64,000 bases of DNA from the NCBI RefSeq assembly GCF_008327685.1, contig NZ_BDDE01000027.1, forward strand, positions 62,001-126,000. The letters are read 5' to 3'. Position numbers and translations under genes: made by a program. Below are positions 16,153 to 24,256 of the stretch, piece after piece (position 1 is the first letter of the stretch; each line of letters opens with the position of its first letter). The notes under the pieces are model-generated. The model saw nothing but the letters and a program-made list of their open reading frames with translations. It did not search any database and was not told the DNA's origin. The stretch comes from Actinomadura sp. K4S16. Lineage in GTDB: Bacteria > Actinomycetota > Actinomycetes > Streptosporangiales > Streptosporangiaceae.

Positions 16153-17447
16153 CGGGGCTCCGATCGGGTGAGCAGGCGTCCGGTGGGGGTGTCGGCGATG
16201 CGTACGCCCCGCAGCCATGTGGCCCGGACGACTCCCGTCAGCGTCCTGCCCTCGTAGGGGGTGACGGGGTGGCGGTGGTGGAGGGACGCGGGGTCGACGC
16301 TGAACGTCTCCTCGGGGGCGAAGGCGACGAGGTCGGCGTCGTTTCCGGGGACGATGCCGCCCTTGCCGGGGACGGCGGCGAGCGCGGCGGGGGCCTGTGA
16401 CATCCAGCGGACGACCGAGGCCAGGTCGTGGCCGCGGGCGCGGGCGGCCGTCCAGACGGCGGGCAGTCCGAGTTGCAGGGACGAGATGCCGCCCCACGCG
16501 GTGGCGAAGTCGCCGCGTTTCAGGTCGGGGGTGCAGGGCGAGTGGTCGGTGACGACGCAGGAGATCACGCCGGAGGCGAGACCCTGCCAGAGCCGGTCGC
16601 GGTTGGCCGCGTCGCGGATGGGCGGGCAGCATTTGAACGCGGCGGTCCCGGCGTCGCCGTCGCAGAGGGTCAGGTAGTGCGGGCAGGTCTCGGCGGTCAC
16701 CGGCAGGCCGCCGGCCTGGGCCTTCGCGAGGACGTCCAGGCAGTCGGCCGCGGAGAGGTGCAGGATGTGGGCGCGCACCCCGGTCTCCTCCGCCAACTGG
16801 ACGACCCGCTCGACGGCGCGGCGCTCGGCGGACGGCGGGCGGGAGGCCAGGAACGCGGCGTAGTCGCCGCCGGACGGCGGGGCCAGGGATGCCGGGTCCT
16901 CGGCGTGCACGATGACCAGGCCGCCGAACGAGGCGATCTCGCGGAACGCCGTCTTCATCTCGTCGGGCGCGAGAGGCGGGAACTCCGGGACGCCCGAGTC
17001 GGAGGTGAAGCACTTGAACCCGAAGACGCCGAGGTCGTGCAGCGGGCGGAGCGCGGACGCGTTGCCGGGGACCGCGCCGCCCCAGAAGCCGACGTCCACG
17101 GCGCACGCGCCCTCGGCGGCGGCGCGCTTGGCCGCGAGCGCGGCCGGGTCGACGGTCGGGGGCAGCGAGTTGAGCGGCATGTCGATGAGCGTGGTCACGC
17201 CGCCCGCCGCGGCGGCGCGGGTCGCGGTGGCGAAGCCCTCCCATTCGGTGCGGCCCGGCTCGTTGACGTGGACGTGGGTGTCGACGAGTCCGGGCAGCAG
17301 CGCGACGTCGCCGAGGTCCACCGAGGCGGGGGTCTCGTAGGGCAGGATCGCGGCGATGCGGCCGTCGCGGACCGAGACGGCCGCCGGCCGCTCGCCCTCG
17401 GGCAGAACGGTCCGGGGGGAACGGATCACGAGGTCGGCCGGTGTCAC
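16149..17447 (-). CDS. allB: Allantoinase
   Basis: A binuclear-metal amidohydrolase opening the allantoin ring to allantoate. Metal-binding features are HVHVNEPGRTEWEGF (~residue 59), KCFTSDSGVPEFPPL (lysine region, ~residue 148), VIVHAEDP, RAHILHLSAAD and CVVTDHSPCTP (~residue 312). 432 residues is normal. The GTG overlaps the upstream molybdenum-subunit stop as GTGA and its own stop overlaps the allantoicase start, so it is expressed within the purine operon. Confidence 0.95.
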   Translation of the reverse strand: MTPADLVIRSPRTVLPEGERPAAVSVRDGRIAAILPYETPASVDLGDVALLPGLVDTHVHVNEPGRTEWEGFATATRAAAAGGVTTLIDMPLNSLPPTVDPAALAAKRAAAEGACAVDVGFWGGAVPGNASALRPLHDLGVFGFKCFTSDSGVPEFPPLAPDEMKTAFREIASFGGLVIVHAEDPASLAPPSGGDYAAFLASRPPSAERRAVERVVQLAEETGVRAHILHLSAADCLDVLAKAQAGGLPVTAETCPHYLTLCDGDAGTAAFKCCPPIRDAANRDRLWQGLASGVISCVVTDHSPCTPDLKRGDFATAWGGISSLQLGLPAVWTAARARGHDLASVVRWMSQAPAALAAVPGKGGIVPGNDADLVAFAPEETFSVDPASLHHRHPVTPYEGRTLTGVVRATWLRGVRIADTPTGRLLTRSEPR

Positions 17448-19753
17448 GGGCCGGCCACGATGTGCTCCGGGCGGACGGGGACCCGGGTCAGCGCCCGGCC
17501 CGTCGCGTCCCGGATCGCCGCGACGACGGCGGGCGTGGACGACAGCGTCGGCGGCTCCCCCGCGCCGCGCAGCCCGTAGGGGGCCTCCGGGTCGGGGTTC
17601 TCCAGGATCTCCAGCCGCATCGGCGGCATGTCGAGGATGGTGGGGATCAGGTAGTCGGTGAAGGACGGGTTGCGGATGAGGCCGCCGGTCACGACGATCT
17701 CCTCCATCAGCGCGAGGCCGAGGCCCTGCGCGGTCCCGCCGTGGATCTGGCCCTCCACCCCGGTGCGGTTGATGATCTTGCCGACGTCCTGGACGGCGGC
17801 CAGCTCGACGACCTTGACCAGGCCGAGGTCCACGTCCACGTCGACGACGGCCCGGTGCACGCAGAGCGCGAGCTGGGTGTGGGTGCGACCCTGCCCGGTG
17901 ACGGGGTCCATCGGGGTCGTGCGCCGGTGGTGGTACTCGCGGGTCTCCTCGATGGCGGCGTCCCCGAGGACGTCCTCGATCGTGCCGAGCGCCCCGTCCG
18001 CCCGCGACATGATCTTCCCGCCGACCAGGGCCAGGTCGGTGCGGCCGAAGCGGCGCGCGGCGCGCGCGAGCAGCTCGGCGCGGACCGCTTCGCAGGCCGT
18101 CTTGACCGCCCCGCCCGTCATGTACGACTGGCGGGACGCGCTGGAGGACCCGGCGTCGCCGACCCGGTTGTCCGCCGGGGCGATCGTGACCCGCTGGACG
18201 CCGAGCTCCGTCCGCGCGATCTGCTCCTGGACGGTGACGAGGCCCTGCCCGACCTCGGCGGCCGCGGTGTGCACGAGCGCGGTCGCCTCCCCGCCGATGA
18301 CCTCCAGCCGGACGCGGGCCGTGGACAGGTCGTCGAAGCCCTCGGAGAAGCAGATGTTCTTGAGCCCGACGCCGTAGCCGACGCCCCGCACGACGCCCTC
18401 GCCGTGGGTCGTCTGGGACACCCCGCCCGGCAGGTTGCGCAGGTCGGGCCGGTCGGGTCCGGGAGGCATCGGCATGGCCTCCAGCCGGGTGAGCATCTCG
18501 GCGAGCGGCGCGGGCGACTCGATGACCTGCCCGGTCGCGAGCCTCGACCCCTGCGAGACGGCGTTGCGGCGGCGGATCTCCAGCGGGTCGAGGCCGCAGG
18601 CGGCGGCGAGCCTGTCCATCATCGACTCGTAGGCGAAGCACGCCTGGACGGCGCCGAACCCGCGCATCGCGCCGCACGGCGGGTTGTTGGTGTAGACGCC
18701 GTAGCCGTCGATCCGGATGTTGGGGATCTCGTAGGGCCCGACGCCCAGCGAGGCGGCGTTCCCGACGACGTTCATCGTGGACGAGGTGTACGCGCCGCCG
18801 TCCAGGACGATCTCGACGTCCGCGTAGAGGAGCCTGCCGTCGCGCGCGGCGCCGAACTCGTACCGCATCTGCGCGGGATGCCGGTGGACGTGCCCGAAGA
18901 ACGACTCGTACCGGTTGTAGGACATCTTGACGGGCCTGCCGGTGTGCAGCGCCAGCATCGCGGCGTGGATCTGCATCGACAGGTCCTCGCGCCCGCCGAA
19001 CGCGCCGCCGACTCCGGCGAGCGTCATGTGGATCTGGTCCTCGCGCAGCGCGAGGCAGGGCGCGATCTGCTTGAGGTCGTTGTGGATCCACTGGGTGGAG
19101 ACGTGCAGGTCGACGCCGCCGTCCTCGGCCGGGATCGCGAGGCCGGACTCCGGCCCTAGGAACGCCTGGTCCTGGATGCCGACCTCGTACTCGCCCGACA
19201 CCACGACCGCCGCCTCGGCCTTGGCGGCGTCCACGTCCCCGACCCGGACCGGCTGGTGGCGGGTGATGCCGCCGCGGTCCTGGACCCTGAGCCCCTCCGG
19301 GTCGGCGATGACGGCGCGCGGGTCGGTGACCGGCTCCAGCACCTCGTAGTCGACGGCGATCCGGTCCATCGCGCGCCGCGCCGTCTCGGGGTGGTCGGCG
19401 GCGACCAGCGCGACCGGCTCGCCCTGGTGCCGGACCTGGTCGATCGCGAGGACGGGCTGGTCGTCGGTGTGGTCGATGCCGAACGTCTTGCGGCCGGGCA
19501 CGTCCTCATGGGTGAGGACGGCGCGGACGCCGGGCATCGCGAGCGCGGGCCCGATGTCGAGCGACCGGATCCTGGCCCGGGGGTGCGGGCTGCGGAGCGT
19601 CGCGCCCCACAGCATCCCCTCCATCCACAGGTCGGACGCGTAGGCGAACTCTCCGGCGACCTTGAGCGTGCCGTCGGGGCGCAGCGGGCTCTCCCCGACC
19701 CCGCCGGTGCCCGGAGCGGCCGCGGGGGCGGGGCTCTTGGTAGGGGACGTCAT
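17444..19753 (-). CDS. Xanthine dehydrogenase, molybdenum-binding subunit
   Basis: Large catalytic subunit (769 residues) that oxidises hypoxanthine/xanthine to urate at a molybdopterin centre. Family motifs are LAGVGGAFGGREDLSMQIHA (~residue 238), PPCGAMRGFGAVQACFAYES (~residue 340), a cofactor loop DAGSSSASRQSYMTGGAVKT (~residue 530) and a terminal LRGAGEPPTLSSTPAVVAAI carrying the catalytic glutamate (~residue 735). The N-terminus is Ala/Pro-rich. Its start abuts the stop of the deaminase gene. FeS and FAD subunits are encoded upstream in the same operon, separated by the deaminase. Confidence 0.93.
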   Translation of the reverse strand: MTSPTKSPAPAAAPGTGGVGESPLRPDGTLKVAGEFAYASDLWMEGMLWGATLRSPHPRARIRSLDIGPALAMPGVRAVLTHEDVPGRKTFGIDHTDDQPVLAIDQVRHQGEPVALVAADHPETARRAMDRIAVDYEVLEPVTDPRAVIADPEGLRVQDRGGITRHQPVRVGDVDAAKAEAAVVVSGEYEVGIQDQAFLGPESGLAIPAEDGGVDLHVSTQWIHNDLKQIAPCLALREDQIHMTLAGVGGAFGGREDLSMQIHAAMLALHTGRPVKMSYNRYESFFGHVHRHPAQMRYEFGAARDGRLLYADVEIVLDGGAYTSSTMNVVGNAASLGVGPYEIPNIRIDGYGVYTNNPPCGAMRGFGAVQACFAYESMMDRLAAACGLDPLEIRRRNAVSQGSRLATGQVIESPAPLAEMLTRLEAMPMPPGPDRPDLRNLPGGVSQTTHGEGVVRGVGYGVGLKNICFSEGFDDLSTARVRLEVIGGEATALVHTAAAEVGQGLVTVQEQIARTELGVQRVTIAPADNRVGDAGSSSASRQSYMTGGAVKTACEAVRAELLARAARRFGRTDLALVGGKIMSRADGALGTIEDVLGDAAIEETREYHHRRTTPMDPVTGQGRTHTQLALCVHRAVVDVDVDLGLVKVVELAAVQDVGKIINRTGVEGQIHGGTAQGLGLALMEEIVVTGGLIRNPSFTDYLIPTILDMPPMRLEILENPDPEAPYGLRGAGEPPTLSSTPAVVAAIRDATGRALTRVPVRPEHIVAGP

Positions 19754-21115
19754 TCAGAGCACCTCCTCCGCGAGCCGCATCAGGCGGCGGTGGGCGTCCG
19801 CGCCGCGCCGCCCGGCCTCGTCCTGCGGGACGGTGGCGAGCGTGTCGCCGGCCACGACGGTGCGCCCGCCGACGAGCAGGCGCTCCAGCGGCGGCACCGG
19901 CCCGAACGCCAGCGCGACGACGGGGTCGTCGACCGCCGCCTGGAAGCCGTCGACCCGCCACAGCGCGACGTCGGCGAGCATGCCCGGCGCGAGGGAGCCG
20001 ATCTCGTCCTCGCGGCCGAGGCAGCGGGCGCCGCCGAGGGTCGCGATCTCCAGGGCCTGCCGGGCGGACAGCGCGGTCGGCCCGTACCGGGCGCGCTGCA
20101 TGTAGATCGCCTGCCGGAGCTCCCCGGCCAGCGGGACGAGCTCCGCCGACGCCGCCCCGTCCACGCCGAGCCCGACCGCCGCGCCCGCCTCCAGCAGGTG
20201 CGACACGCGGGCGATCCCGGCGCCGAGGCGGGCGTTGGAGCTCGGGCAGTGCGCGGTGCCGGTGCGGGTCTCGGCGAGCCGCTTGACGTCGGTGTCGTGC
20301 AGGTGGACGCAGTGCGCGAGCCACACGTCGGGGCCCAGCCAGCCGATCGAGTCCATGTACTCGGTCGGCGTCATGCCGAACTGCTCCCGGGTGTGCTCCT
20401 CCTCGTCGAGCGTCTCGGCGAGGTGGGTGTGCAGCCGCACGCCCTTGCCGCGCGCCAGGCGGGCCGACTCGACCAGCAGGTCCCGCGTGACGGAGAACGG
20501 CGAGCAGGGCGCGACGGCGACGCGCAGCATGGAGCCGGGCGAGGGGTCGTGGTAGCGGTCGATCGCGGCCTCGGTCTCGGCGAGGATCGTGTCGAGGTCC
20601 TCGACGACCTCGTCCGGGGGCAGCCCGCCCTGCGACTCGCCCCGGTCCATCGACCCCCGGGCCGGGTGGAACCGCAGGCCGATCTCCCGGGCGGCCTCGA
20701 TCTCGGCCGCGAACAGGTCGCCGCGCCCCTTGGGGAACAGGTAGTGGTGGTCGGTGGACGTCGTGCAGCCCGACTTGGCGAGCCACGCGAGCCCGGCCGT
20801 GGCGGCGCCGGCGACGACCTCGGCGTCCATCTTCGACCACGGCTTGTAGAGGGTCGTCAGCCACTCGAACAGGGTGCCGTCGACGGCCATGCCCTGGCTG
20901 GCCCACTGGTAGAGGTGGTGGTGGGAGTTGACCAGGCCGGGGGTGGCGAGGCAGCCCGTCCCGTCGATCCGCTCGGTCTCGCCCGCGCCCGCCTCCGGGG
21001 CGGGGCCGGGGCCGACGGCCGTGATCCGGTCGCCGTCGACGACGATGTGGCCGTCCGGGTACTCCTCCCCGGACACGGTGGCGACGTGCGCGTTCTCGAT
21101 GACGACGCGTCTCAT
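19754..21115 (-). CDS. 8-oxoguanine deaminase (amidohydrolase)
   Basis: A 453-residue amidohydrolase of the 8-oxoguanine deaminase / TRZ-ATZ group. Metal ligands are visible in GLVNSHHHLYQWASQ (~residue 62), VRLHTHLAETLDEEEHT (~residue 225), WLAHCVHLHDTD (~residue 260) and LGVDGAASAELV (~residue 310). The enzyme converts 8-oxoguanine (or a related aminopurine) to urate. It lies between the FeS and molybdenum subunits of xanthine dehydrogenase and feeds the same urate branch. The ATG overlaps the FeS-subunit stop (ATGA). Guanine deaminase is an alternative but the motif set fits 8-oxoguanine deaminase better. Confidence 0.85.
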   Translation of the reverse strand: MRRVVIENAHVATVSGEEYPDGHIVVDGDRITAVGPGPAPEAGAGETERIDGTGCLATPGLVNSHHHLYQWASQGMAVDGTLFEWLTTLYKPWSKMDAEVVAGAATAGLAWLAKSGCTTSTDHHYLFPKGRGDLFAAEIEAAREIGLRFHPARGSMDRGESQGGLPPDEVVEDLDTILAETEAAIDRYHDPSPGSMLRVAVAPCSPFSVTRDLLVESARLARGKGVRLHTHLAETLDEEEHTREQFGMTPTEYMDSIGWLGPDVWLAHCVHLHDTDVKRLAETRTGTAHCPSSNARLGAGIARVSHLLEAGAAVGLGVDGAASAELVPLAGELRQAIYMQRARYGPTALSARQALEIATLGGARCLGREDEIGSLAPGMLADVALWRVDGFQAAVDDPVVALAFGPVPPLERLLVGGRTVVAGDTLATVPQDEAGRRGADAHRRLMRLAEEVL

Positions 21116-21597
21116 CGGGCACCCGCCCTGCGCTCGGCCGCGAGGCGCACCGCGTCGAGGATCTTCTCGTAGCCGGTGCAGCGGCACAGGTTCCCCGCCA
21201 GCGCCTCGCGGATCTCCGCGTCCGACGGCGCCGGGTTCCGCTCGACGAGGTCGTGCGTCTGGACGATCAGGCCGGGCGTGCAGAACCCGCACTGGACGGC
21301 GCCCGCCTCGACGAACGCCTCCTGGACGGGGTCGAGCCGCTCCTCGCCCGGCGGCCCCTGCGCCAGCCCCTCCACGGTGACGACCTCGCGGCCCTCGGCC
21401 TGGCCCGCCGCGACCAGGCAGGCGCACACCGGCACGCCGTCCAGGTAGACGGTGCACGAGCCGCATTCGCCCTGCTCGCAGGCGTTCTTGGAGCCGGGCA
21501 GGCCCATCCGCTCGCGGAGCATGTAGAGCAGGCTCTCGCCCTCCCAGACGTCGTCCACGGCCTCGGCCGAGCCGTTGACGGTCAGGTTCACGCGCAT
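21112..21597 (-). CDS. Xanthine dehydrogenase, 2Fe-2S subunit
   Basis: A 161-residue iron-sulfur subunit carrying electrons from the molybdenum centre to FAD. The plant-type 2Fe-2S motif CEQGECGSCTVYLDG is near residue 40, and the second cluster uses CGFCTPGLIVQ (~residue 100) and LAGNLCRCTGYEKI (~residue 133). The start overlaps the FAD-subunit stop by one base (TGATG). Confidence 0.95.
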   Translation of the reverse strand: MRVNLTVNGSAEAVDDVWEGESLLYMLRERMGLPGSKNACEQGECGSCTVYLDGVPVCACLVAAGQAEGREVVTVEGLAQGPPGEERLDPVQEAFVEAGAVQCGFCTPGLIVQTHDLVERNPAPSDAEIREALAGNLCRCTGYEKILDAVRLAAERRAGAR

Positions 21598-22475
21598 CAC
21601 GATGCCGCCTTTCCCGCGGTCCCCGTCCGGTAGTCGTCCCACGCCCAGGCGAGCGTCCGGCGCGCCAGCACCGCCAGGGCGTGCCTGCGGTAGTCGCCGG
21701 TCCCGCGGACGTCGTCGATCGGCGACGCCGCGTCCCGCACCAGCTCGCCGAACCGCCGCGCCGCCGACTCGGCTAGCGGGCCCCGCCCGTCCCAGTCCAG
21801 CTCGGCGGAGATGAACGCCTCGGCCTCCGCGGCGCGGCGCGGCGTCGGGGCGGCCGAGCCGAGGCCCGTCCCGGCGCGGCGCTCCGCGGGGTGCAGCGCG
21901 ATCGCGAACGAGCAGACCGCGATCACCATCGCGTTCCGGGTGCCGATCTTGGAGAAGTACTGCGGGCCGGACGCGGGCGGCGTCCAGAACGCGCGGATCA
22001 GCTCGTCCGGCGCGAGCGCGTTGCGCTTCACGCCGGTGAAGAACTCCGCGACCGGGATCATCCGGACGCCGCGCTCGGCCGACTCGGCCTCGACGACCGC
22101 GTCCCCGGCCAGCAGCGGCGGGTGGCCGTCCCCGGCGGGCGACGCCGCGCCGAGGTTGCCGCCGACGGTGCCGCGGTTACGGATCTGCGGCGACCCGACC
22201 GTCCGGGACGCCTGGGCGAGGCCGGGCAGCCGCCCGCCCAGCTCGGTGATCAGCCGCGCGTAGGGCACGCCGGCGCCGACGCGGAGCCGGCCGTCCGCCT
22301 CGTCCCATTCGGCGAGGTCGCGGATCCGGGTCAGGTCGAGCAGCGCCTCGGGCCGCCGCGCGTCGAAGTTGATCTCGACCATCACGTCGGTGCCGCCCTG
22401 GACGGGCAGCGCGCCCGGCCGCACGGCCTTGGCGGCGAGCGCGTCCTCCCAGGTCACCGGTCGCAGGAAGTCCAT
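21597..22475 (-). CDS. Xanthine dehydrogenase, FAD-binding subunit
   Basis: A 292-residue CoxM-type subunit passing electrons to NAD. The FAD-binding motifs are LPVQGGTDVMVEINFDARRP (~residue 23) and QIRNRGTVGGNLGAASPAGD (~residue 96). The C-terminal CO-dehydrogenase flavoprotein domain follows. The ATG has a GGAGG site in the only real gap (41 bp) of this operon after uricase, so ribosomes reload here. Confidence 0.93.
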   Translation of the reverse strand: MDFLRPVTWEDALAAKAVRPGALPVQGGTDVMVEINFDARRPEALLDLTRIRDLAEWDEADGRLRVGAGVPYARLITELGGRLPGLAQASRTVGSPQIRNRGTVGGNLGAASPAGDGHPPLLAGDAVVEAESAERGVRMIPVAEFFTGVKRNALAPDELIRAFWTPPASGPQYFSKIGTRNAMVIAVCSFAIALHPAERRAGTGLGSAAPTPRRAAEAEAFISAELDWDGRGPLAESAARRFGELVRDAASPIDDVRGTGDYRRHALAVLARRTLAWAWDDYRTGTAGKAAS

Positions 22476-22516
22476 ATCTCAGTATTCCTCCATGGGCGGG
22501 ACCCCTTCGCGGGACC

Positions 22517-23377
22517 TCACTCGAAGGCCGCCGGGGCGTCCGGCGCGTCGTCGGTGAGCACCGTGCCCTCGATGAGCCCGTACGGGCGGTCCGCCGCGAA
22601 GTAGACCTCGTTGTCGTTGTCCATGCCGAACGGCTCCAGGTCGACCAGGAAGTGGTGCTTGTTCGGAAGCGCCAGCCTGACCTCGCAGATCTCCGGGCGC
22701 TCGGCCAGGACGCGGCGTCCCATCTGGTAGAGCGTCTGCTGGAGCGACAGGCTGTGCGTCTCGGCGAACGCGTGCAGGAGGCCGTCGCGGGCGGCGGCGT
22801 AGGAGTCGTCCCAGGCGCCGGTCGTGCTCCGGTGCCGCCACCGGGCGGTCACCGCCGTGGCGAGGATCCGGTCGTCGGTGGGTTCGAGCGTCGTGTACTC
22901 GTCCCGGGCGAAGCCGTGGAACTCGCTGCCGGTGGAGTTGAGGACGACCAGGTCGGTGAGGCCGGAGACGACCGACTCGCCCCCGTCGCCGCAGTGGACC
23001 AGCGCCGTGCGCACCTCGCCGCCGTCCCGGACGAACGAGTGCCCGCCGGTGATGCGCCGCCAGCCGTACTCGCGGATCTCCACCCGGGCATGGGTGATCG
23101 CCGGCTGCGAGCCGGTGAAGTGCCGCGCGAGCAGCAGCCCGAAGTCCTCGATCGCGCCGATGCCGTGCTTGCGGGCGAACGCGAACACGGTGTTCTTCTG
23201 CGTGTCGGTGGGCAGCACGGCCGCGTTGTCGCCGGTCAGGTGCACCTCGTCCATCGCGCCGGAGAGGGCCACGCTGACGTTCAGGTCCTTGATCCGGTGG
23301 GCGCCGCCGTCCCGCGTCACGCGGACGACGCGCGTCTCCGCCTTGCCGTAGCGGTTGGGCCCGAGAACGATCGCCAC
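22517..23377 (-). CDS. Urate oxidase (uricase)
   Basis: Cofactor-free enzyme oxidising urate to 5-hydroxyisourate. Key features are NRYGKAETRVVRV with the catalytic lysine (~residue 11), VLPTDTQKNTVFAFA with the catalytic threonine (~residue 57), SFVR in the substrate region and NKHHFLVDLEPFGMDNDNEV near the C-terminus. 286 residues is close to the usual ~300. GTG is the start; it overlaps the upstream TAG (TAGTG). The next steps (HIU hydrolase, OHCU decarboxylase) are encoded immediately upstream. Confidence 0.95.
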   Translation of the reverse strand: MAIVLGPNRYGKAETRVVRVTRDGGAHRIKDLNVSVALSGAMDEVHLTGDNAAVLPTDTQKNTVFAFARKHGIGAIEDFGLLLARHFTGSQPAITHARVEIREYGWRRITGGHSFVRDGGEVRTALVHCGDGGESVVSGLTDLVVLNSTGSEFHGFARDEYTTLEPTDDRILATAVTARWRHRSTTGAWDDSYAAARDGLLHAFAETHSLSLQQTLYQMGRRVLAERPEICEVRLALPNKHHFLVDLEPFGMDNDNEVYFAADRPYGLIEGTVLTDDAPDAPAAFE

Positions 23378-23691
23378 TAGCTCCCCCGGTAGGTCGAGTA
23401 CGCGAACGGGCTGATCAGCAGCGGGACGTGGTAGTGCCGTCCCGGGTCGTCGATCGTGAACGCGACCGTCACCTCGGGGTAGAAGTCCGACAGCCCCTCG
23501 GTGGCGAACGTCAGCCGGTGCACCCCCTCGCCGGGCTCGGCGCCCCACTCCCGGACGCGGCCGTCGGCGTCGGTGCGGGCCTCGGCGACCGGCGTCCAGC
23601 CGCCGCCCGGGTCGCGCCGGTCCAGCCGGACGGCCACGCCTGCGGCGGGCAGCCCCTTCGCCGCGTCCAGTACGTGCGTGGACAGGCTCAC
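23377..23691 (-). CDS. uraH: 5-hydroxyisourate hydrolase (transthyretin-like)
   Basis: A 104-residue protein that hydrolyses 5-hydroxyisourate to OHCU. It has the N-terminal STHVLD with the active-site histidine, an internal arginine-bearing strand (VRLDRRDPG), and the diagnostic C-terminal YRGS (AYSTYRGS). The GTG start overlaps the OHCU decarboxylase stop (GTGA). Confidence 0.96.
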   Translation of the reverse strand: MSLSTHVLDAAKGLPAAGVAVRLDRRDPGGGWTPVAEARTDADGRVREWGAEPGEGVHRLTFATEGLSDFYPEVTVAFTIDDPGRHYHVPLLISPFAYSTYRGS

Positions 23692-24176
23692 GCGTCCTCC
23701 TCCACCAGCTTGGCCAGCCGCAGGTCGACGATCTCCGCCAGCTCGCGGCGGACGACGTCCCGCTCCGCCTCGGGGTCGTTGCCGAGCCGCTCCCGCAGCG
23801 CACCGAGCATCTCCAGGGCGGAGCGCCCGGCCGCGCGGATCAGGAACACGTGGCCGAAGCGCTCCTCGTAGGCCCGGTTTCCCGCGGTGAGGGCGTCCTG
23901 AACATCGGCCGCCGCGCCCGTGGCCCCCGCCTGCTCGCCTCTCGACCAGCGGGCCTCCCGCGAGCCGCCGCCCGCCCGGTCCCCGATGCGCGGATGGGCC
24001 GCGAGCGCCTCCTCGACGTCCGGCCAGTCCAGCTCGTCAAGCGCCCGCCGCGACGCCGCGCGCAGCGCGGCGAGATCGGCGTAGGACCGCCCGGCGACCG
24101 CGGCGACCCACCGCCGGGACGCGCAGCACGCCGCCAGCTCCTCCGCACTCGGTTCCACCACGCTTGCAGTAGACAA
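23688..24176 (-). CDS. uraD: OHCU decarboxylase
   Basis: Makes S-allantoin from OHCU, completing urate breakdown to allantoin. The 162-residue protein has the family motif AAHPRIGDRAGGG with the catalytic histidine (~residue 60) and a following FGHVFLIRAAGRSALEML (~residue 108). It is the first gene of the purine operon. A TTG at 24176, preceded by GGGGGGACC, is the likely start; in-frame GTG codons at 24161 or 24158 are alternatives. The promoter must lie in the 80 bp between it and pucR. Confidence 0.93.
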   Translation of the reverse strand: MSTASVVEPSAEELAACCASRRWVAAVAGRSYADLAALRAASRRALDELDWPDVEEALAAHPRIGDRAGGGSREARWSRGEQAGATGAAADVQDALTAGNRAYEERFGHVFLIRAAGRSALEMLGALRERLGNDPEAERDVVRRELAEIVDLRLAKLVEEDA

Positions 24177-24241
24177 GGTCCCCCCGACCCCGGTCGAGAG
24201 ACAGGACCTCCGAACTGAGCCGCCGGTCGCGGACGGTCTTT

Positions 24242-24255
24242 TGTAGCTTGCTACA
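24242..24255. promoter_or_regulatory. 14-bp palindrome directly before pucR
   Basis: TGTAGC-TT-GCTACA is a perfect inverted repeat ending one base before the pucR ATG and lying in the short divergent gap to the purine operon. It is a good candidate for a PucR-controlled operator; bound protein would cover the pucR start site. Confidence 0.6.
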
Positions 24256-24256
24256 C

